Assembly: GCF_900114115.1 (NCBI RefSeq)
Contig: NZ_FORX01000017.1
Span: forward strand, 37,194 to 101,193
Reading direction: 5' to 3'
DNA: 64,000 nt
Source: Desulfomicrobium apsheronum
Lineage (GTDB): Bacteria > Desulfobacterota > Desulfovibrionia > Desulfovibrionales > Desulfomicrobiaceae
Part shown: positions 24,608 through 33,241 of the stretch, in pieces
Layout: the number at the start of each line of letters is the position of its first letter
Numbering within the stretch: position 1 is the stretch's first letter
Notes under the pieces: generated by a model
What the model was told of the DNA's origin: nothing
Databases searched by the model: none
What the model saw: only the letters and a program-made list of their open reading frames with translations
Program-made: the position numbers and the translations under genes

Positions 24608-26221
24608 CTACAGATACTTCTTGAAAACCGCCCCCAGACTTTCGGCCGTGAAGGGCTTGCGCAGGATGTCGTTGACTCCGGCCTCCAGGGCCGCCTTGTT
24701 GTCGTTGGCTTCGTCTTGGGTCGTGACCATGATCACGGGCAGATCCTTCTTGGAGAAGGACTTGCGGATTTCCCGGGTCAGGTCGATGCCGGTTATGTCC
24801 GGCATGTTCAGGTCCGTCAGCACCATCTCCGGCGTGTTCGATTGCAGCCATTCCAGGGCGCTGGCCGGGAATTCGAAAAGCACGGGCTCATAGCCCAGCT
24901 CATGCAGGGTGGACTTGTAGATGTTAAGGATCATGCGCGAGTCATCCACGGCACAGATGCGCTTGCGGACCGTCTTTTTCTCTTCCGGGGCCAGAAGCTT
25001 CAGGGCCAGTCCCGAATATCCGTGTTCTTTGAGAATGGAGTAGAAGAAGTCCCGGATGTCCTGATGGGCCTTCGACAGCTGACTGAGGGCCATGGGCTGG
25101 AAACGTTCCTCCTCCATGAGGCTCAGGAATATTTGTTTGGCCTGGGCGTTGATGGCGGTCCTTATGATGCGCTGGGCGTCCTCATCCCTTTCGCTGGCCA
25201 GATTCTTGATTCCGGCGGCCATGATCTCGTTGAAATTGCGGTCGATGGCCTTGGCGGCGGCGATGCACACGTGATCCACCGGATCGCTCAGGCCCTGCGT
25301 CAGCACGTAAGCCCCACGGTCCAGCGGCAAGAGGCCCAGGGCTTCGTAGGCGGCGAAGCGCACGTTGGCGTTGGCGGGGTGGGTGTGCAGCAGCTTGCGG
25401 ATGGGCGAGATGGCGGCCGGGTCACCGATGTCGCCCAGCACATTTAATGTATGGATGCGCAGATCTGCGTCGTCGAAGAGTAGATTCTCGGTCAGGATGG
25501 GCACGGCCTTGGGACCGATGCCGACCAGGGTTTTTTTGGCGTAGGTGCGCAGATGGGCGTAATGGGAGCGCATGGCCTCGTTGAGCTTGTCCAGGGAGAT
25601 GGAGTCCTGGACCTTGGCGAAGATGTCGAGGATGAGCAGATCGAGCTGGTTGTCCGTGCCCATGCGTTCCGCAAGCCGCAGCATGGCGGTGGGCGTGCCC
25701 AGCTTGCCAAGGGCCTTGGTGGCGGTGATGATCAGGGTCCGGTTGCCGGAGTAGAGAAACTCGCTCACGGTGTTGGTGGCCTGTGGATCGCCGATTTCAC
25801 CCAGGGTGTCGAGGATCTGGTTGATTTCGCCTACGTCCGTGGCCGCGAGCAGGGCTTCGATCAGATTGTCGACCACTTCCTCCAGGCGCAGCTCTCCGGC
25901 CATCAATATGTACATGTCGCGGCACGGAGTCTGAGGGTCGCTTATGGCCTTGGCGAGCAATTGGGGCTGGGCCAGCATCTTGACGGCCAGAAGTTCCCTG
26001 ACCATCGGTAGATTTGCGACCATGTCCCGGTGTTCGGAAATGAACCGGCAGAGGACAGGCACGGCGAACTCGGGCGCGGCTTCCCGAAACGCGCCAAGCA
26101 CCTGCTCACGGATATTTTTATCCATGTTCTCCAGGTAACCCAGCACCAGACGCGCCTTGATGGGGTCTTTCCCTCGGATATTGTCCTTGATCTCGGCGAG
26201 CAGATGAGCGTGATCAGCCAT
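24608..26221 (-). CDS. HEAT-repeat protein with C-terminal receiver domain
   Basis: The start ATG at 26221 overlaps the purine nucleoside phosphorylase stop by 8 nt and has GGGAGG upstream. The 537-aa protein has N-terminal alpha-solenoid repeats (about 20-345) with recurring forms such as LGEIGDPQAT, LGKLGTPTAM and LGDIGDPAAI. A helical linker precedes a receiver domain (about 415-537) with DD in AVDDSRM, phospho-Asp in MVLTDLNMPD, Thr in VTTQDE and Lys in RKPF. Having the receiver at the C-terminus, as target rather than switch for a DNA-binding domain, is unusual. It probably controls a protein-protein scaffold. Confidence 0.88.
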   Translation of the reverse strand: MADHAHLLAEIKDNIRGKDPIKARLVLGYLENMDKNIREQVLGAFREAAPEFAVPVLCRFISEHRDMVANLPMVRELLAVKMLAQPQLLAKAISDPQTPCRDMYILMAGELRLEEVVDNLIEALLAATDVGEINQILDTLGEIGDPQATNTVSEFLYSGNRTLIITATKALGKLGTPTAMLRLAERMGTDNQLDLLILDIFAKVQDSISLDKLNEAMRSHYAHLRTYAKKTLVGIGPKAVPILTENLLFDDADLRIHTLNVLGDIGDPAAISPIRKLLHTHPANANVRFAAYEALGLLPLDRGAYVLTQGLSDPVDHVCIAAAKAIDRNFNEIMAAGIKNLASERDEDAQRIIRTAINAQAKQIFLSLMEEERFQPMALSQLSKAHQDIRDFFYSILKEHGYSGLALKLLAPEEKKTVRKRICAVDDSRMILNIYKSTLHELGYEPVLFEFPASALEWLQSNTPEMVLTDLNMPDITGIDLTREIRKSFSKKDLPVIMVTTQDEANDNKAALEAGVNDILRKPFTAESLGAVFKKYL

Positions 26222-27050
26222 GGCGACCTCCCAGGTTGGGGATGAGGGCGGACAGGAGCGAGCCCAGGGCATCGGCGGAGGCATTGGCCTGGTCCAGAAT
26301 CTCTGCGTGAGACGTCTGGGCCATGCAATCCGGCAGGTTCTTGTTGGTCAGGCAGGATATGCCCAGGATTTTGAGGCCCATGTGGTGGGCGGTGATGGCT
26401 TCGGGCACCGTGGACATGCCGATGGCGTCGGCTCCCATGATGCGATACATGCGCGTCTCGGCCGGAGTTTCAAGGCTGGGGCCGGCCACGGCCACGTAGA
26501 CTCCCTGTTCCAGGCGCTGTCTGCAATTCATGGCGGCCTGCATGGCCTGCTCGCGCAGGACGGGGCAATACACCTGGGACATGTCCGGGAAACGCGGTCC
26601 CCAGTCGTCGACATTGGGGCCGGTCAGAGGGTTGTGTCCGGTCATGTTGATGTGGTCGGTCAGCAGCATGAGCCCGCCGGTGGCAAACAGGGGATTCAGG
26701 GCTCCGGCGGCATTGGTCAGGATCAGGTTTTCGGTCCCGAGCAGACCAAGGCAGGCGATGGGCAGCGTCACTTCCTGCGGGCTGTAGCCCTCGTAGAGAT
26801 GAAAGCGGCCGGAAAAGACAAAGACCGGCGTGCCCTTTATCTCGGCCACAAGAAGGGCCCCTGCGTGTCCTTCAACGGTGGAGACCGGGAACCCGGGGAT
26901 GTCCGCATAGGGGATGCTTTTTTGAATCCATGCCGATTCGATCCATTTTCCCAGGCCGCTGCCGAGCACAAGAGCGGTGTTGGGGATGGAGGGGCAGTTT
27001 TTTCTGATCCAGTCGGTGGCGGTGCGGGCTCTGGTCTGTATATCGGTCAT
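26214..27050 (-). CDS. punA: Purine nucleoside phosphorylase
   Basis: A 278-aa trimeric-type (PNP-I) enzyme that splits inosine or guanosine with phosphate. Motifs are LVLGSGLG at the phosphate site, GRFHLYEGY, LTNAAGALN, the substrate stretch AGPSLETPAETRM and GMSTVPE. Asn in SCLTNK is typical of 6-oxopurine specificity. AAGGA lies before the ATG. Its 3' end overlaps the HEAT-receiver gene, implying co-transcription; the functional link is not obvious. Confidence 0.93.
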   Translation of the reverse strand: MTDIQTRARTATDWIRKNCPSIPNTALVLGSGLGKWIESAWIQKSIPYADIPGFPVSTVEGHAGALLVAEIKGTPVFVFSGRFHLYEGYSPQEVTLPIACLGLLGTENLILTNAAGALNPLFATGGLMLLTDHINMTGHNPLTGPNVDDWGPRFPDMSQVYCPVLREQAMQAAMNCRQRLEQGVYVAVAGPSLETPAETRMYRIMGADAIGMSTVPEAITAHHMGLKILGISCLTNKNLPDCMAQTSHAEILDQANASADALGSLLSALIPNLGGRHG

Positions 27051-27395
27051 TATCGTTATCCTTGAATTTTTGGGTCACGGAGCGTTTCTGCCCGTTGATC
27101 TGGACAGCGCTCCAAACGCTGGTGTACTGATTTGTCAAGCTGGCTTTTTGGAACTCCCCGGCTTGTTTCAAGGCGTCCATGTCGCAAAGAAATCAGACTT
27201 ATCTTTCATCTTTCTTGCGGATTGTTTTGGTTTTGGCAAGGATTCCGAAGAGTTTATTTCCGTTTTTGACGAGGAAAGCCAAGCCTGCCGGACTTGCCCC
27301 GATGCGATTATGGATATAAGCGGGTCCGGCTTTATGAAGGAATTTTATCTTTTTTCAACGCCCAACAGTTCACACAAGGAAAGGCTCTTTTAGAC

Positions 27396-28826
27396 ATGAA
27401 GAACCCCATCGAATCCAAGAAACATAAAGTTCTCATTGCCAATCGGGGTGAGATCGCCATTCGCATCATGCAGGCCTGCCGCAAGCTTGGCCTGGCATTC
27501 GTGGCGCTTTTCACCGAGCCGGACAAGGACAGCGAGCACTGCGTCCTGGCGCGCAAACTCGGCGGAGACGAATCCCTGTACCGTGTCAGCTCATATCTCG
27601 ACGCCAACGAAATCTTTGCCGTGGCGGATCAGGCCGGAGCTACGGCGATTCATCCCGGATACGGCTTCTTTGCCGAGGATTACCGCTTTGCCCGCCGTGT
27701 GGCCCAACGCGAGCAGAAGCTCATTTTCATCGGGCCTTCCTGGCAGGTCATCCGCGAGCTCGGCGACAAGATCAACACCAAGCGTCTGGCCCGCAAACTG
27801 GGCGTGCCCACGGTGCCCGGATCGGACAAGCCCGTGACGGACGATCTTGAAGCCGAACACATCGCCAAATCCCTGTTCGATTTTCAGAAGGAACAGGGCA
27901 TCAACAAACCCGTCATCCTGGTCAAGGCCTCGGCCGGGGGCGGCGGCATGGGCATCGAGGAAGTGGACGACCTGGACAAGTTCCGAAGCGTCCTGCGACG
28001 CATCAAGAGCTATTCCAAGCGTCAATTCCGCGATGAAGGCGTGCTCATTGAACAGCGCATCTTCGACTTCAACCATCTGGAAGTGCAGATCGTGTCCGAC
28101 CGCACTGGCCAGAATCCCGTCCATTTCGGCACCCGCAACTGCTCGGTGCAGTCTCTCGGACACCAGAAACGCATCGAGGTCGCGCCCGGGTTCGATCCGT
28201 CCTCCCTGCGCTACGCCTTCGACGCGAAGAAGGTGCTCGAAGACATCACCGAATATTCCCTGCGCATGGCCCGCGAAGCCGGTTATGACAATGTCGGCAC
28301 CTGGGAATGGATCGTCAGCCCCACGGGGCAGCCGTTCCTGATGGAGGTCAACACCCGCATCCAGGTCGAGAACGGGGTCTCCGCGCGCATCGCGGCCATC
28401 AAGGGCAAGGGCGAGGTCGATCTCATCGCCGAGCAGATCCGGGTCGGTCTGGGCGCGCCGCTTGGCTACACCCAGAAGGACATCACCCTGAACGGCGTCG
28501 GCATCGAATACCGCATCATCGCCGAGGATCCGGACAACAAGTTCTCTCCCTGGGTGGGCCGTATCACCTCCTTTGGCTGGCCGGAGCAGGATTGGCTCAA
28601 GCTGCACAGTCAGGTGCCCACGGACCGGGAATACGAGATTCCGACGGACTTCGATCCCAACCTGGCCCTGGCCATCATCTGGGGCAAGGATCTGGCCGAG
28701 GCCAAGGCCCGTGGCGTTGAATTCCTGAATTCGCTGAACCTGCAGGGTGAGAACGCTTCCGGCGAAGCCCTGAAGTCCAATGTCGAATTCCTGAAACGCA
28801 AGACCGAGGGCATCCTGGCTTTCTAG
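27396..28826 (+). CDS. accC: Biotin carboxylase subunit
   Basis: ATG at 27396 with AAGGAAAGG upstream; the extra upstream reading frame is non-coding leader. The 476-aa protein carries the biotin-carboxylase fold: KVLIANRGEIAIRIM, HPGYGFFAED, the ATP-grasp loop KASAGGGGMGI and EVNTRIQVENGVSARI. It carboxylates biotin with bicarbonate and ATP as the first half-reaction. A few positions differ from typical AccC (for example NTRIQVENGVS rather than NTRLQVEHPVT). It heads an operon with a fused carboxyltransferase and a biotinyl-like protein. The 27051-27395 leader shows no gene. Confidence 0.92.
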   Translation: MKNPIESKKHKVLIANRGEIAIRIMQACRKLGLAFVALFTEPDKDSEHCVLARKLGGDESLYRVSSYLDANEIFAVADQAGATAIHPGYGFFAEDYRFARRVAQREQKLIFIGPSWQVIRELGDKINTKRLARKLGVPTVPGSDKPVTDDLEAEHIAKSLFDFQKEQGINKPVILVKASAGGGGMGIEEVDDLDKFRSVLRRIKSYSKRQFRDEGVLIEQRIFDFNHLEVQIVSDRTGQNPVHFGTRNCSVQSLGHQKRIEVAPGFDPSSLRYAFDAKKVLEDITEYSLRMAREAGYDNVGTWEWIVSPTGQPFLMEVNTRIQVENGVSARIAAIKGKGEVDLIAEQIRVGLGAPLGYTQKDITLNGVGIEYRIIAEDPDNKFSPWVGRITSFGWPEQDWLKLHSQVPTDREYEIPTDFDPNLALAIIWGKDLAEAKARGVEFLNSLNLQGENASGEALKSNVEFLKRKTEGILAF

Positions 28827-28934
28827 GTTTCAAGCCGGCGCCTGGATCACATCCGCGCCGAGCACTGATTAAGCGCTCAAGCTACGCCGGAAAATCCGGC
28901 ATAACCCAAGCATGCGAGGCAATCGCGCACTCTT

Positions 28935-31175
28935 ATGGATATCGAAAAACGCATACAAGAACTTCGGGACCGCCTGAAATATATTCTGGACATCTTCGGA
29001 CCCGATGAAAATACCAATGTCATCATGCTTGAAGCCAAGCTCGGCGAGTATGTCGCTCGCGAGCCGGGCCTGCCCAAGCAGGAAGCCATAAGGCAACTGG
29101 AAACTCTGGAAGAGCTGTTTCGCTTCCTGGAGAAGAAGCTCGAACGCGAGCTGACCCCCATGAACAAGGTGCGCATCGTCCGGCACCCGCAACGCATCTG
29201 CCTCAAGGACATCCTTGAAAACGTGTACGACAACTACACCGAGATCGGCGGTCAGGACGAGTACAGCATCGATCCGAGCATGCTCATCGCCCGAGCCTAC
29301 ATCACCCGCAGGCGTGGCAACAAGGTCCACAACCAGGCCGTCATGGTCATCGGTCAGGAAAAGGGGCACGGCCAGGAGTTCCGCAACGGCGGTTCCGTCA
29401 AGCCCTGGGGCAACGCCAAGGCTCTGTACTACATGAAGGTCGCCGAGACCGAGAACATTCCGATCCACACCTACATCTTCACACCGGGCTCCTACCCCAT
29501 CGAGGACTATCCCGGCGCGGCGCAGCAGATTGCCGACAACCTCTATGACATGGCCGGCCTCAAGGTGCCCATCGTGGCGGTCATTTCCGAAGGCGGTTCC
29601 GGCGGAGCCGAGGCCATTGGCCTTGCCGACACGCGCATCATGATGTCGCACGGCTACTATTCGGTCATCTCGCCCGAGGGCGCGGCCGCCATCGAAGGCC
29701 GCCTGCGCGGCGGGCAGCGCGCCGAACCCAAACTCATCGAGCACTGTGCCAAGCAGCTCAAGATGACGGCGGACGACAACCGCGCCATGGGTTTTGTGGA
29801 CTGGAAGATCAATGAGCCCGAGCTTGGCGCGCGGCCCGAGCATTACGACTTCTTCCGCAAGCTGCGTAAATCCGTGGTCTCTTCGACGGACGAGATAGTC
29901 CTGAACGTCCGGGGAATGCGCTTTTTCCGGTCCCTTGCGCTGCGGCGTCACAAGGGCGCGGACGTGTACGTGCGCTGGAGCCTCGACAGCCGGGCCAAGG
30001 AGCGTCTGCTCTGGACCCGCTACATGAAGTTCCGTCGCATGGCCCAGGACGCCTACCTGGACAAGCGCCATTGGCTCAGCCGGGGCAGCGACTGGACCAG
30101 TGAGTTCATATCCTCCCTGTACTCCTATTTCCGCTACGATCTCTTCGGCAAGCAGCACAAGAAGGTCACGGAGCTGGCTGAGGACATGCACGCGGAGATG
30201 CAGGTCGTGGTCGGCCGCTCTTCGCGATACTGGAAGAACGTCATGTCCAAGCTGTCTTTCGGCAAGACCAAGAAGGACGTGGACAAGGCCGGACTGACTT
30301 CCCTGTCCGCCTGGGACGACGGTGCGCAGAACAGCGGCAAGTGGCAGTACGTCAGCCCCCAGGCCAAGCTCGACCGGGCCGTGGTCTGCCCCAACACCGC
30401 CGTGCACGGATGCCTTGACCAGTGGGCCCCGGATCTCTTCGGGGAGTGGGCCGGAGTGTGCAGCTTTTGCGGGCACCATTTTCCCATGGAATACCAGTGG
30501 TATCTGCACAACATCTTCGATCCCGGCTCCATCTACGAGGTCTTCAGCGAGATCGAGTCCACCAATCCCCTGAAGTTCGAGGGATTCGACCTCAAGCTCG
30601 ACGAGGCCAAGCGCAAGACCGGCCACAAGTGCGGGTGCATGACCTTTGAAGCCCGCATCGAGGGCACTTCGGTCATGGTCGCCATGTTCATGGGCGCTTT
30701 CCGTGGCGGCAGCGTAGGCGCGGCCGAGGGCGAGAAGTTCATTCGCGCCATGGAAAGGGCGCGCAAGAAGCAGCTGCCTTTCCTGTCCTATGTGCACGGC
30801 ACCGCAGGCATCCGCATCCAGGAAGGCGTCAACGGCGTCATCCAGATGCCGCGCTGCACCATGGCAGTGCGCCGCTACACCGAAGCCGGCGGCCTGTATC
30901 TGGTGCTCTACGACACCAATTCCTACGCCGGGCCCGTGGCCAGCTTTCTGGGATGCTCGCCGTACCAGTTCTCGGTGCGTTCGGCCAATATCGGTTTCGC
31001 CGGTCCCGGAGTCATCAAGGAGACTACAGGCATGGATATCCCGCCCAATTACCACAACGCCTATCAGGCGCTGGCTCGCGGGCATATCCAGGGCATCTGG
31101 GATCGCCGGGAAATCCGGGGCAACCTGGTCCAGTCCCTGCAAACCATGGGCGGCCGCAACCTTTATTACCGTTAG
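28935..31175 (+). CDS. Fused acetyl-CoA carboxylase carboxyltransferase (alpha then beta)
   Basis: This 746-aa protein combines the two carboxyltransferase halves that are separate in Escherichia coli, in the order AccA-like then AccD-like. The N-terminal part has EGGSGGAEAIGLAD and YSVISPEGAAAIE, the AccA oxyanion-hole region. A zinc-binding segment near 475-520 (CPNTAVHGC, then CSFCGHHF) and SYVHGTAGIRIQEGVNG-like AccD sequence make up the C-terminal half. It should transfer the carboxyl group to acetyl-CoA, though another acyl-CoA is possible. It works with the biotin carboxylase before it. Confidence 0.9.
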   Translation: MDIEKRIQELRDRLKYILDIFGPDENTNVIMLEAKLGEYVAREPGLPKQEAIRQLETLEELFRFLEKKLERELTPMNKVRIVRHPQRICLKDILENVYDNYTEIGGQDEYSIDPSMLIARAYITRRRGNKVHNQAVMVIGQEKGHGQEFRNGGSVKPWGNAKALYYMKVAETENIPIHTYIFTPGSYPIEDYPGAAQQIADNLYDMAGLKVPIVAVISEGGSGGAEAIGLADTRIMMSHGYYSVISPEGAAAIEGRLRGGQRAEPKLIEHCAKQLKMTADDNRAMGFVDWKINEPELGARPEHYDFFRKLRKSVVSSTDEIVLNVRGMRFFRSLALRRHKGADVYVRWSLDSRAKERLLWTRYMKFRRMAQDAYLDKRHWLSRGSDWTSEFISSLYSYFRYDLFGKQHKKVTELAEDMHAEMQVVVGRSSRYWKNVMSKLSFGKTKKDVDKAGLTSLSAWDDGAQNSGKWQYVSPQAKLDRAVVCPNTAVHGCLDQWAPDLFGEWAGVCSFCGHHFPMEYQWYLHNIFDPGSIYEVFSEIESTNPLKFEGFDLKLDEAKRKTGHKCGCMTFEARIEGTSVMVAMFMGAFRGGSVGAAEGEKFIRAMERARKKQLPFLSYVHGTAGIRIQEGVNGVIQMPRCTMAVRRYTEAGGLYLVLYDTNSYAGPVASFLGCSPYQFSVRSANIGFAGPGVIKETTGMDIPPNYHNAYQALARGHIQGIWDRREIRGNLVQSLQTMGGRNLYYR

Positions 31176-31190
31176 GAGACCGTAGAAAAA

Positions 31191-31300
31191 TGGCGATCTG
31201 CCGCGTCAGCGAAAAATCCAGACCGCTCATGTATGCGCAATACACCGCGCGCCTGGATTTTTTCGCTACCTTGCATCTCACCATTTTTGAACGGTCTGCG
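31191..31300. repeat. Dispersed hairpin repeat, copy 2
   Basis: AGCGAAAAATCCAG (31208-31221) pairs with CTGGATTTTTTCGCT (31253-31267), with one unpaired T. CTCACCATTTTT follows. The order of blocks matches 219-324. It sits inside the carboxylase operon and could affect the downstream gene's expression. Confidence 0.5.
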
Positions 31301-31334
31301 AATTTTGAATTTTTCAGTCAGTTAGGAGTCATCA

Positions 31335-31985
31335 GTGATTGACGTTAAAGAATTGTTGCGGGAGCTGCGCGAGGAACCTTACGAGAAGATCTCCATCAAG
31401 GCTCCCCATAGCGGAAAAGTGGAATTCGTGGCCAAGGAGCCCGGAGTGCGGGTCGTGGGCCCCAGCGGCACCTGGAAGGAGGTCCCCGGGACTCTGTTGG
31501 TCCGGATGGAGCGCGAGAATGTCAAGAAACCTCTGTTCGCCCCGCAGAAGGGCGAGGTCATGTCCCTGGGCGAGATCGAAAACGGCCAGTTCGTGCAGGC
31601 CGGTCAGGAACTCATGACCATCCGGCATTACCTGACCCGCGAAGAGGTCATCGCCCGTATCCTGCGCCGCTCCCTGTCCCTGTTTCTGGCCCCGGAGAAG
31701 GGTAAGTATTATTTCTTCCCCGACGTGGACATCAAGATCAAGACCAAGGGCAGCCAGAGCGTGCACATAAAGGACGGGATGGAGCTTTTCATCCTTTCGC
31801 GCATGAAGCGCGAGACCTCGATCCGGTACAGCGGCCCGGACGGCATCATCTATGCCGTCTATTTCGAGACCAACGACTCCGTGGACCGGGACAGCCCGCT
31901 CATCGGAGTCTGTCCCGAAGACCAGCTTGGCCAGATTCAGGAAGTCGTCAGCCGAGTGCAGAGCGACTGGGAGGAGAGAGACTGA
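31335..31985 (+). CDS. Biotinyl/lipoyl-like carrier domain protein without the usual MKM motif
   Basis: GTG start with TAGGAG upstream. The 216-aa protein has two beta-hammerhead halves (IKAPHSGKVEFV at about 20-31, APQKGEVMSLGEI...GQFVQAGQELMTI at about 68-95) as in biotin carboxyl carriers. At the hairpin where biotin is normally attached (AMKM), the sequence reads RMEREN, so the expected lysine is a glutamate. KK follows four residues later. The C-terminal half (about 110-216) is an unknown domain with an acidic end. It may be the carrier of the carboxylase with a shifted lysine, or a non-biotinylated subunit. Confidence 0.7.
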   Translation: MIDVKELLRELREEPYEKISIKAPHSGKVEFVAKEPGVRVVGPSGTWKEVPGTLLVRMERENVKKPLFAPQKGEVMSLGEIENGQFVQAGQELMTIRHYLTREEVIARILRRSLSLFLAPEKGKYYFFPDVDIKIKTKGSQSVHIKDGMELFILSRMKRETSIRYSGPDGIIYAVYFETNDSVDRDSPLIGVCPEDQLGQIQEVVSRVQSDWEERD

Positions 31986-32335
31986 TGGGCAAGGTCCTGC
32001 AAGTTCGAGTGTACGCCTACACCTACAGCGAGGAAGATGTCCGCAAGGCCTGGCCACGGCTGTGGAGCCTGGCCTTCGAAGAGACCAAACCCGGATTTCC
32101 CTACGAGATGGCTGGGGTGCTTGAGCTTGTCAGGGCCCTTGATGACCTGTATCAGTTCGGAGTCATTGCCGAGGCCATCAGCAAGGTTTTGGCCTCGGGA
32201 CTTCCCAAGGTCGTGCAGGCGGTGGAGGAGTTGCAGCGGCACCTTGCCGACTGGAATCCGCAGGCCGCCAACCAGGCCTCCGACAGGATCGAAGAGGGGC
32301 TTGGCGAGCTGGAAAGGCTGGTGGCCAATCCATGA
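31985..32335 (+). CDS. Conserved-looking hypothetical protein of the carboxylase operon
   Basis: A 116-aa protein whose ATG shares one base with the preceding stop (TGATG), indicating coupled translation. It begins with a beta-rich segment (VLQVRVYAYTYSEEDV) and continues with amphipathic helices ending in an acidic repeat-like stretch. No family recognised. Tight coupling suggests a subunit or assembly factor of the carboxylase. Confidence 0.75.
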   Translation: MGKVLQVRVYAYTYSEEDVRKAWPRLWSLAFEETKPGFPYEMAGVLELVRALDDLYQFGVIAEAISKVLASGLPKVVQAVEELQRHLADWNPQAANQASDRIEEGLGELERLVANP

Positions 32336-32362
32336 CCGAATCAACATACACGAGGAGACGAC

Positions 32363-32845
32363 ATGGCAGGTAGTCTGAATAAAGCAATCCTGATCGGCCG
32401 TTTGGGCCGTGATCCGGAGATGCGCTACACTCCGTCCGGGCAGCCGGTGGCCAATTTTTCCATTGCCACGGATGAGACATACACGGGCAAGGACGGGCAG
32501 AAGGTCGAAAAGACCGAATGGCACCGCATCGTGGTCTGGGGCAAGCAGGCTGAATTCTGCGGCAATTATCTTTCCAAGGGCCGCCTGGTCTACATCGAGG
32601 GCAAGATCGAGACCCGCAAGTGGACAGACAAGGACGGCGTGGAGAAATACACCACGGAAATCAAGGCCGACCGCGTGCAGGGACTCGATTCCCGCCAGCC
32701 CGAAGGCGGCTACGCCCAGGCCCCGCAATACCAGCAGCGCCCCCAGGCCGCACCCCAGCAGGGCGGCGGGAAGGCCGGCTACGACGACGACATGGGCCCG
32801 GCCTTCCCTTCCGAGGCCAGCGGGATGGATGACGCGCCGTTTTAG
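32363..32845 (+). CDS. ssb: Single-stranded DNA-binding protein
   Basis: A 160-aa protein with GAGGAGACGAC before the ATG. The OB-fold (1-110) opens MAGSLNKAILIGRLGRDPE and contains the typical WHRIVVWGKQAEF strand. A Gln/Gly/Pro-rich linker leads to the acidic tip DDAPF, the docking tail for replication and repair partners. It protects single-stranded DNA and recruits those enzymes. It ends in a strong terminator. Confidence 0.97.
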   Translation: MAGSLNKAILIGRLGRDPEMRYTPSGQPVANFSIATDETYTGKDGQKVEKTEWHRIVVWGKQAEFCGNYLSKGRLVYIEGKIETRKWTDKDGVEKYTTEIKADRVQGLDSRQPEGGYAQAPQYQQRPQAAPQQGGGKAGYDDDMGPAFPSEASGMDDAPF

Positions 32846-32878
32846 CGAATACCTTTTTACAAACTGTAAATAATAGAA

Positions 32879-32909
32879 GTGGAGTCACTGAAATGACTCC
32901 ACTTTTTTT
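32879..32909 (+). terminator. Intrinsic terminator of ssb
   Basis: AGTGGAGTCA and TGACTCCACT form a perfect 10-bp stem with loop CTGA, followed by seven T. A second hairpin (ACAAATCCCCA 32941-32951 with 32967-32977) without a T-run follows. The rest of 32978-33241 holds nothing recognisable. Confidence 0.93.
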
Positions 32910-33241
32910 GTTGTTGACAACTCCCCGATAGAGAAAATCAACAAATCCCCAGTAGGCTCTCCTTGTTGGGGATTTGTCATTCTTGTGATGTTTCTGAAGG
33001 AAATGGCGTCTGTTTTTTATCGAAAGATGGCATTGCAACAGGTCGTCATTCCCTTGGACCCGCTCGGCTCGTTTCAGACCCGGGAAATGGCGGCAACTAT
33101 TTGGTCTTTGATTTTTTAAGCTCCGTGAGTGAAGACAACTGGAGCAGGGTTGAATGACGGCAGGACATGGGCTCGGTCTTTTGATGAGATAAGTAGCCAT
33201 GTCGTGTGTAATCAATAAGTTGGGAAATAAAGGTGAGGAAA

